A stretch of 6,356 nucleotides of DNA, from the NCBI GenBank assembly GCA_903864395.1, contig CAIPFQ010000150.1, positions 1-6,356 of the forward strand. Direction: 5' to 3'. The position numbers were made by a program, and so were the translations under genes. Source of the DNA: an uncultured Chlamydiae bacterium (lineage in GTDB: Bacteria; Chlamydiota; Chlamydiia; Chlamydiales; SM23-39). Within the stretch, counting starts at the first letter, position 1, and each line of letters begins with the position of its first letter. Under the pieces are notes generated by a model that worked only from the letters and a program-made list of their open reading frames with translations, had not been told where the DNA came from and did not search any database. Shown piece after piece: positions 1-6,356 of this stretch.

Positions 1-71
1 ATTCTTTGGGCGAGAGAAAAAATCGCACGGGAGGACTTTATCGTTATTTTGCATTCGTACATACTAAGATC

Positions 72-796
72 ATGGTAACAAAAACGATCGAGAGTTTACA
101 ACACCCGCGTGTCCTCCATTGGACAAAACTGTTCAAAGAGCGCGCCTATCGAGAGCAAATAGGGTCTGTACTAATCTTCGGAGAAAAAATCATTCGAGAG
201 CTAGAACAGGAAATTTCTTTGCAAAGGCTGATCACAACAGAGGCTCTTTCCTCCTTAAAAGCGCCAGAGACCTATATTGTCTCCCCCTCGATTCTCAAAA
301 AAATCACAGGAATCGACCAGCCCCGAGCCACTCTTGCCGAAGTGGCTCTCCCTCTCCAGCAAGACGTTTCCAAAGCCCCTTTTCTCCTTGTGCTCGATCA
401 AATCGCAGACCCAGGAAACTGCGGAACGCTTCTGCGCACCGCTTATGCCCTAGGATGGGATGGCGTCGTGGCGACCCCTGGCACGGTCGACTTTTTTAAT
501 GACAAGGCGCTCCGTGCGGCAAAAGGGGCTCCCTTTCGGCTTCCCTACAAACTCGCTTCTCCCGAAGAAATCGCTTCATGGAACACGACTTTTTATGTCG
601 CTACCTTGGAAGGAGAGCCTTTAGCTCAAACCTCTTTTACCACCCCTTGCGCGCTCATTTTAGGCAATGAAGGCAAAGGCCCTGGTCGTTGGGCGCACAG
701 CCTTGGAAAAAAAATTAACATTCCCATGCGCCAGGGAGCGGAATCGCTCAATGTCGCATCAGCGGGAGCCATCCTCCTTTACACCATGAGATTTTT

Positions 797-800
<4 letters not shown>
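72..800 (+). CDS. SpoU/TrmH-family RNA 2'-O-methyltransferase
   Basis: A 242-residue protein of the SPOUT (trefoil-knot) class, which transfers a methyl group from S-adenosylmethionine to a ribose 2'-OH in rRNA or tRNA in the cytoplasm. The N-terminal part (about residues 1-95) resembles the SpoU substrate-binding domain, with the usual opening IESLQHPRV. The catalytic domain shows all three family motifs: DPGNCGTLLR at about 113-122 (Asn116 and Arg122 being the conserved pair), LGNEGKG at 197-203, and the knot segment IPMRQGAESLNVASAGA from about 217. Length is normal for the family. The ATG at 72 is chosen because the family N-terminus begins there; the frame stays open upstream to the window edge, including a TTG at 6, but those 22 residues do not look like the family. 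No strong ribosome-binding site precedes the ATG. The stop overlaps rsgA by 4 nt. The target nucleotide (rRNA or tRNA) cannot be read from sequence, so no symbol is given. Confidence 0.9.
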
Positions 801-3852
<3,052 letters not shown>

Positions 3853-3856
<4 letters not shown>

Positions 3857-4530
3857 CGCGTCCCTCTTTTCTTTAGAATGAAAAAAATACACCATCCAGA
3901 AATCCATTGCACGCCTTGAACGAGCAAGATAAGAAAAAGCACTGTCGCAATCATAATGGACGTATTGAATCGATTGTATCCATACTGAATCGCCACCTGT
4001 CCGAGGCCTCCTCCGCCGACAAGGCCTGCCATAGCGCTATAGCCAATGAGGGTCACCAGCATCAATGTAAAACTTGCAATCAACGAGCTCAACGCCTCTG
4101 GCAAAAGAATTTTGGTCACGATCTGCATAGGGGTCGATCCCATCACAAGGCCAGCTTCGATTAAGTGGGGATCGATCTCGCTGAGATTTGTTTCCACAAG
4201 ACGGGCAAAAAAAGGAGCTGCCGCAAAAGCCAAAGGAACAATCGCCGCGCTCGTGCCCAAACTCGTTCCGACCAGCCATCTTGTGACAGGGATCAGAGCC
4301 ACCATTAAAATCGCAAAAGGAAACGATCTGCCCACATTGATAAGAGCCGCCAAAAAACGATAGATCCAGCGATTTTGTTGAATCCCCCCCTCCGCTGTCA
4401 GCGTTAAAAGAATCCCCAAAATTAAGCCCGAACAGCCTGCAAAAAAAGCCGCACAAAAAACCATGTACACCGTATTCCAAAGCTGAAGAGGGAGAAGGCG
4501 TAACGCGAGATCTAGATCAAAGGAGCTCAT
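3853..4530 (-). CDS. metI: Methionine ABC transporter permease MetI
   Basis: A 225-residue inner-membrane permease that forms, as a dimer, the methionine channel driven by MetN. About five hydrophobic helices are visible, near residues 18-45, 58-82, 93-111, 148-171 and 190-217, matching the MetI fold. The cytoplasmic coupling (EAA) loop spans 125-146 and begins EAGLVMGSTP before ending KILLPEA; it docks onto MetN. A glycine-rich GGGGLG follows at 172-177, as is usual for this family. The ATG at 4530 is preferred over in-frame Met codons at 4557 and 4587: it gives the family length (about 217) and has GGAGG nine nt upstream. It overlaps the metN 3' end by 14 nt, and its own TGA overlaps the metQ ATG. 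A run of seven G on the coding strand (4384-4390) lies in an early loop. Confidence 0.95.
3861..3866 (-). promoter_or_regulatory. Ribosome-binding site of metQ
   Basis: GAGGGA on the - strand ends 4 nt before the ATG at 3856. It lies within the last codons of metI and supports the short metQ start with the lipoprotein signal. Confidence 0.75.
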
Positions 4531-5524
4531 TGACAACTTCCTCCCAACGCACTGCATGGCTAGAGAGAAACTGAAGGGAATCTTCAAGGCTCTTTGGCTC
4601 TCCTGTCAGCTCAACGACGAGCGTTCCAATGGTTATCGCTTGCAACTGATCGATCCATCCCAAAAGAATATTTGCTTCCACCTTGTATTGAGAGGCCATC
4701 CAGGAAATCAGAGGCTTGCCTGCTGAGACGCCTTGAAAATGGAGGCGGAGAAGTTTTCGATCTGGCGAGGGAGATCGGATAAAGCTCACGGGGATGTCGT
4801 GATGCGAGCTTTGAATCAACCGTTGCGTAGTGGGATGGCTGGGGCTAGAAAAAATATCTTGAATACTTCCCTGTTCCACAATTTCTCCAGCGTCCAAAAT
4901 AGCGACTTTGGTGCAAATTCTTTTAACCACTTCCATGTCGTGAGTGATCAAAACGATCGTCAATCCAAAGTGCCTTTGCAAATTTTTTAAAAGGTCGAGA
5001 ATTTCGCGGGTTGTTTTTGGGTCGAGAGCGGAGGTGGCTTCATCGCAAAACAATATGTCTGGGCGCCCAGCCAAAGCTCTGGCGATGCCGACCCGTTGCT
5101 TTTGTCCTCCGCTGAGCGAGGCTGGGAAAGTTTTTGCCTTTTGTTCAAGGCCCACAAGGTGCAAAAGTTCTTCGACCCTGCTTTGGCGCTCGGTGCCTTG
5201 AATGTTTGCAATTTCTAGGGGGTAAGCGACATTATCAAAAACGGTGCGGGAGGTCAAAAGGTTGAAATGTTGAAAAATCATTCCTGTCTTTCGATGAAAC
5301 TCCCTTCGCTCCTTCTGCTTAAGAGAGCTAAGGTCTATGCCATTGAATAAAACATGGCCTGAAGAGGGGGTGTGTAGACCGGCCAAGCAGCGAAGAAGGG
5401 TCGATTTTCCTGCGCCGCTCAGTCCGATGATGCCGTAAATATCCCCTTTTTCAATGGAAAGAGAGACGCTATTTAAAGCGCATGTGGAGGCAAAGATTTT
5501 TGAAACAGAAATAGCTTTTAGCAT
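4517..5524 (-). CDS. metN: Methionine ABC transporter ATP-binding protein MetN
   Basis: A 335-residue ATPase that powers methionine uptake through MetI. The nucleotide-binding domain has Walker A GLSGAGKST (34-42), a Q-loop in MIFQHFNLL (Q85), the signature LSGGQKQR (137-144), Walker B LFCDE (158-162), the D-loop SALD (165-168) and the switch His195 in LITHDME. The stretches IFQHFNLL.SRTVF and CDEATSALDP are diagnostic of MetN. From about residue 256 to the end there is a C-terminal ACT-like NIL domain (starting LLRLHFQG), which in E. coli MetN binds methionine and inhibits transport when the cell is replete; feedback control is therefore likely here too. The ATG at 5524 is chosen; a TTG two codons earlier (5530) is possible. 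No ribosome-binding site is visible before either. It lies 36 nt after xerC and overlaps metI by 14 nt. Confidence 0.96.
   Translation of the reverse strand: MLKAISVSKIFASTCALNSVSLSIEKGDIYGIIGLSGAGKSTLLRCLAGLHTPSSGHVLFNGIDLSSLKQKERREFHRKTGMIFQHFNLLTSRTVFDNVAYPLEIANIQGTERQSRVEELLHLVGLEQKAKTFPASLSGGQKQRVGIARALAGRPDILFCDEATSALDPKTTREILDLLKNLQRHFGLTIVLITHDMEVVKRICTKVAILDAGEIVEQGSIQDIFSSPSHPTTQRLIQSSHHDIPVSFIRSPSPDRKLLRLHFQGVSAGKPLISWMASQYKVEANILLGWIDQLQAITIGTLVVELTGEPKSLEDSLQFLSSHAVRWEEVVNELL
4540..4544 (-). promoter_or_regulatory. Ribosome-binding site of metI
   Basis: GGAGG on the - strand, 9 nt before the ATG at 4530 and inside the metN coding sequence. It favours this start over the upstream in-frame Met codons. 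Confidence 0.75.
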
Positions 5525-5535
5525 ACACAAAGTCG

Positions 5536-5564
5536 AGCATAGAGCAACGCCCTATTGCGATCAA
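5536..5564 (-). promoter_or_regulatory. Possible sigma70-like promoter for metNIQ
   Basis: On the - strand TTGATC (5564-5559) and TATGCT (5541-5536) are separated by 17 nt; each matches four of six consensus bases. The -35 box overlaps the xerC stop codon. Transcription would begin near 5527-5529, only 3-5 nt before the metN ATG, giving an almost leaderless mRNA. That would fit the absence of a ribosome-binding site, but matches of this quality also arise by chance. Confidence 0.35.
5539..5555 (-). repeat. Small inverted repeat in the xerC-metN gap
   Basis: On the - strand ATAGGGC and GCTCTAT flank the 3-nt spacer GTT. In the - strand RNA all seven positions pair (one G:U), while the + strand copy has one A:C mismatch. 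There is no following U-tract, so it is not a normal intrinsic terminator. It overlaps the possible -10 box, so it could be an operator-like site, an RNA hairpin before metN, or chance. Confidence 0.3.
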
Positions 5565-6356
5565 GCTCTCGGATGCGTTTTATCATACACTTCTCTCTTG
5601 AGCTTTGAAGATACATGCGTATAAAGAGTCGTTGTTGCAAGGGAGGTGTGTCCCAAAAGGGTCTGAATCATTTTGAGATCCATCCCCTTTTCGAGCCAAT
5701 GAGTTGCAATGGTATGCCGAATCGTATGGGGGACAATTTTTTCGGAAAGGCCGCTCAAGATCAAGTATTTTTTAAAATTTCGATCCACTGAGCGCGCAGT
5801 CAAGCGCCCCCCCCATTTGTTCAGAAAGATCATTTCTCGGTTTTTCTCTACGATCTTGCGCACGGGGTGGCTTAAGTAATCGGAAATCCATTGCGCTGCG
5901 TTTTTTGTAATTGGCGTTTGCCTTTGTTTTTTCCCTTTGCCAAATATATTTAACAGAAGACTTTCGGGGCGAAAATCAACCCGTTTTAAATGGACAGCTT
6001 CGCTGAGGCGCAGTCCGGAACTATAAAAAAGCTCCATTAAAGCTCTATCTCGAAAGCCTAAATGGGAAGAAAGATCGGGCTGATTAAATAATATTTTCAC
6101 TTGTTCGTATGAAATTGCAACAGGCAACCTTTTTTGTTTTTTGGGGCTTTCGATCTCATCGAGGGGGGAGGTTTTGACAAAACGCTCTCTGAGGGCGAAT
6201 TTATAAAAACTTCTCACAGCGGAAAGACGCCGCCTGATGGAAGCTGGGCTCAATTTTTTTTCATTTAGGTGCATGAGATATTTGCGCACGAGTGCTTTCG
6301 ACACGGCCTGTGTCCCCATAAAAGCAAAGAACGCCTCTATATCAATGCGATAGGCG
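5561..6356 (-). CDS. xerC: Tyrosine recombinase XerC, 5' end outside window
   Basis: A tyrosine recombinase of the XerC/XerD class, which resolves chromosome dimers at dif near the division septum together with a partner recombinase. The frame stays open from the stop at 5561 to the window edge (first full codon at 6355), so roughly the first 30-40 residues are missing. The Met at 6319 is internal, since the twelve codons before it (starting AYRIDIEAFF) continue the core-binding domain. Counting from that Met, the catalytic set is complete: R104 (SGLRLSEA), K128 (GKGKK), H198 and R201 (PHTIRH), H224 (LLGH) and the nucleophile Y233 (LYTHV). The protein ends HPRA, as XerC and XerD usually do. 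XerC rather than XerD is inferred from recalled resemblance to chlamydial XerC. A run of eight G on the coding strand lies at 5807-5814. No integrase-type accessory genes or attachment sites are seen, so a housekeeping role is more likely than phage integration. Confidence 0.88.
   Translation of the reverse strand, partial: AYRIDIEAFFAFMGTQAVSKALVRKYLMHLNEKKLSPASIRRRLSAVRSFYKFALRERFVKTSPLDEIESPKKQKRLPVAISYEQVKILFNQPDLSSHLGFRDRALMELFYSSGLRLSEAVHLKRVDFRPESLLLNIFGKGKKQRQTPITKNAAQWISDYLSHPVRKIVEKNREMIFLNKWGGRLTARSVDRNFKKYLILSGLSEKIVPHTIRHTIATHWLEKGMDLKMIQTLLGHTSLATTTLYTHVSSKLKREVYDKTHPRA

Noticed and set aside
119..499. 126-residue + strand frame inside the methyltransferase gene
   Set aside because: Its product is Arg/Pro/Ser-rich with no domain, as expected of an alternative frame of a real gene.
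3857..3907. Extended metQ N-terminus starting at 3907
   Set aside because: It would place 17 residues before a textbook lipoprotein signal and overlap metI by 55 nt. The ATG at 3856 has a good ribosome-binding site and an ATGA junction.
4037..4480. 147-residue - strand frame inside metI
   Set aside because: A same-strand shifted frame of metI; the product is Gly/Ser/Cys/Phe-rich with no plausible fold, while metI itself is clearly coding.
5525..5560. SAM/S-box riboswitch or MetJ operator before metN
   Set aside because: The gap is only 36 nt, far too short for a SAM riboswitch, and I see no tandem AGACGTCT-like met boxes.
5561..6356. Phage or integron integrase with attachment site
   Set aside because: The sequence fits housekeeping XerC (HPRA ending, chlamydia-like catalytic region). 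There is no adjacent tRNA, direct repeat, excisionase or cargo gene.

Overview
The window is a compact, fully coding stretch of bacterial chromosome with two converging gene blocks. It most resembles a member of the Chlamydiae. The best clue is the tyrosine recombinase at the right edge, whose C-terminal half (PHTIRHTIATHWLE, LGHTSLATTTLYTHV, HPRA) reads, from memory, like chlamydial XerC. The basic N-terminus of RsgA also looks chlamydial to me. Base composition is intermediate (about half G+C by eye), which would suit an environmental chlamydia better than the low-GC Chlamydia species. I cannot name a genus, and no database search was possible.

Left block, + strand (1 to 3102): a SpoU/TrmH-family RNA 2'-O-methyltransferase, then the ribosome-assembly GTPase rsgA, then enolase (eno). 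The genes are packed tightly: the methyltransferase stop overlaps the rsgA TTG start, and only 2 nt separate rsgA from eno, whose GGAGG ribosome-binding site lies in the last codons of rsgA. They probably form one operon joining ribosome maturation with glycolysis.

Right block, - strand (6356 down to 3011): a xerC-like chromosome-dimer recombinase (5' end outside the window), then metN, metI and metQ. These three encode a complete D/L-methionine ABC importer: ATPase with a C-terminal regulatory NIL domain, five-helix permease and lipoprotein substrate-binding protein. metN/metI and metI/metQ overlap, so translation is probably coupled. Methionine import would suit a host-dependent organism. 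The 36-nt xerC-metN gap holds a possible promoter and a small inverted repeat, but no riboswitch-sized leader.

The blocks collide at about 3011-3102, where the 3' ends of eno and metQ overlap by 92 bp on opposite strands. Enolase ends earlier than usual and MetQ carries an unusual 26-residue tail read from the antisense of eno. This junction, and the T7 run at the methyltransferase/rsgA junction, are the most notable features. I see no phage, transposon, CRISPR, RNA gene or clearly new system; the families are all well known.
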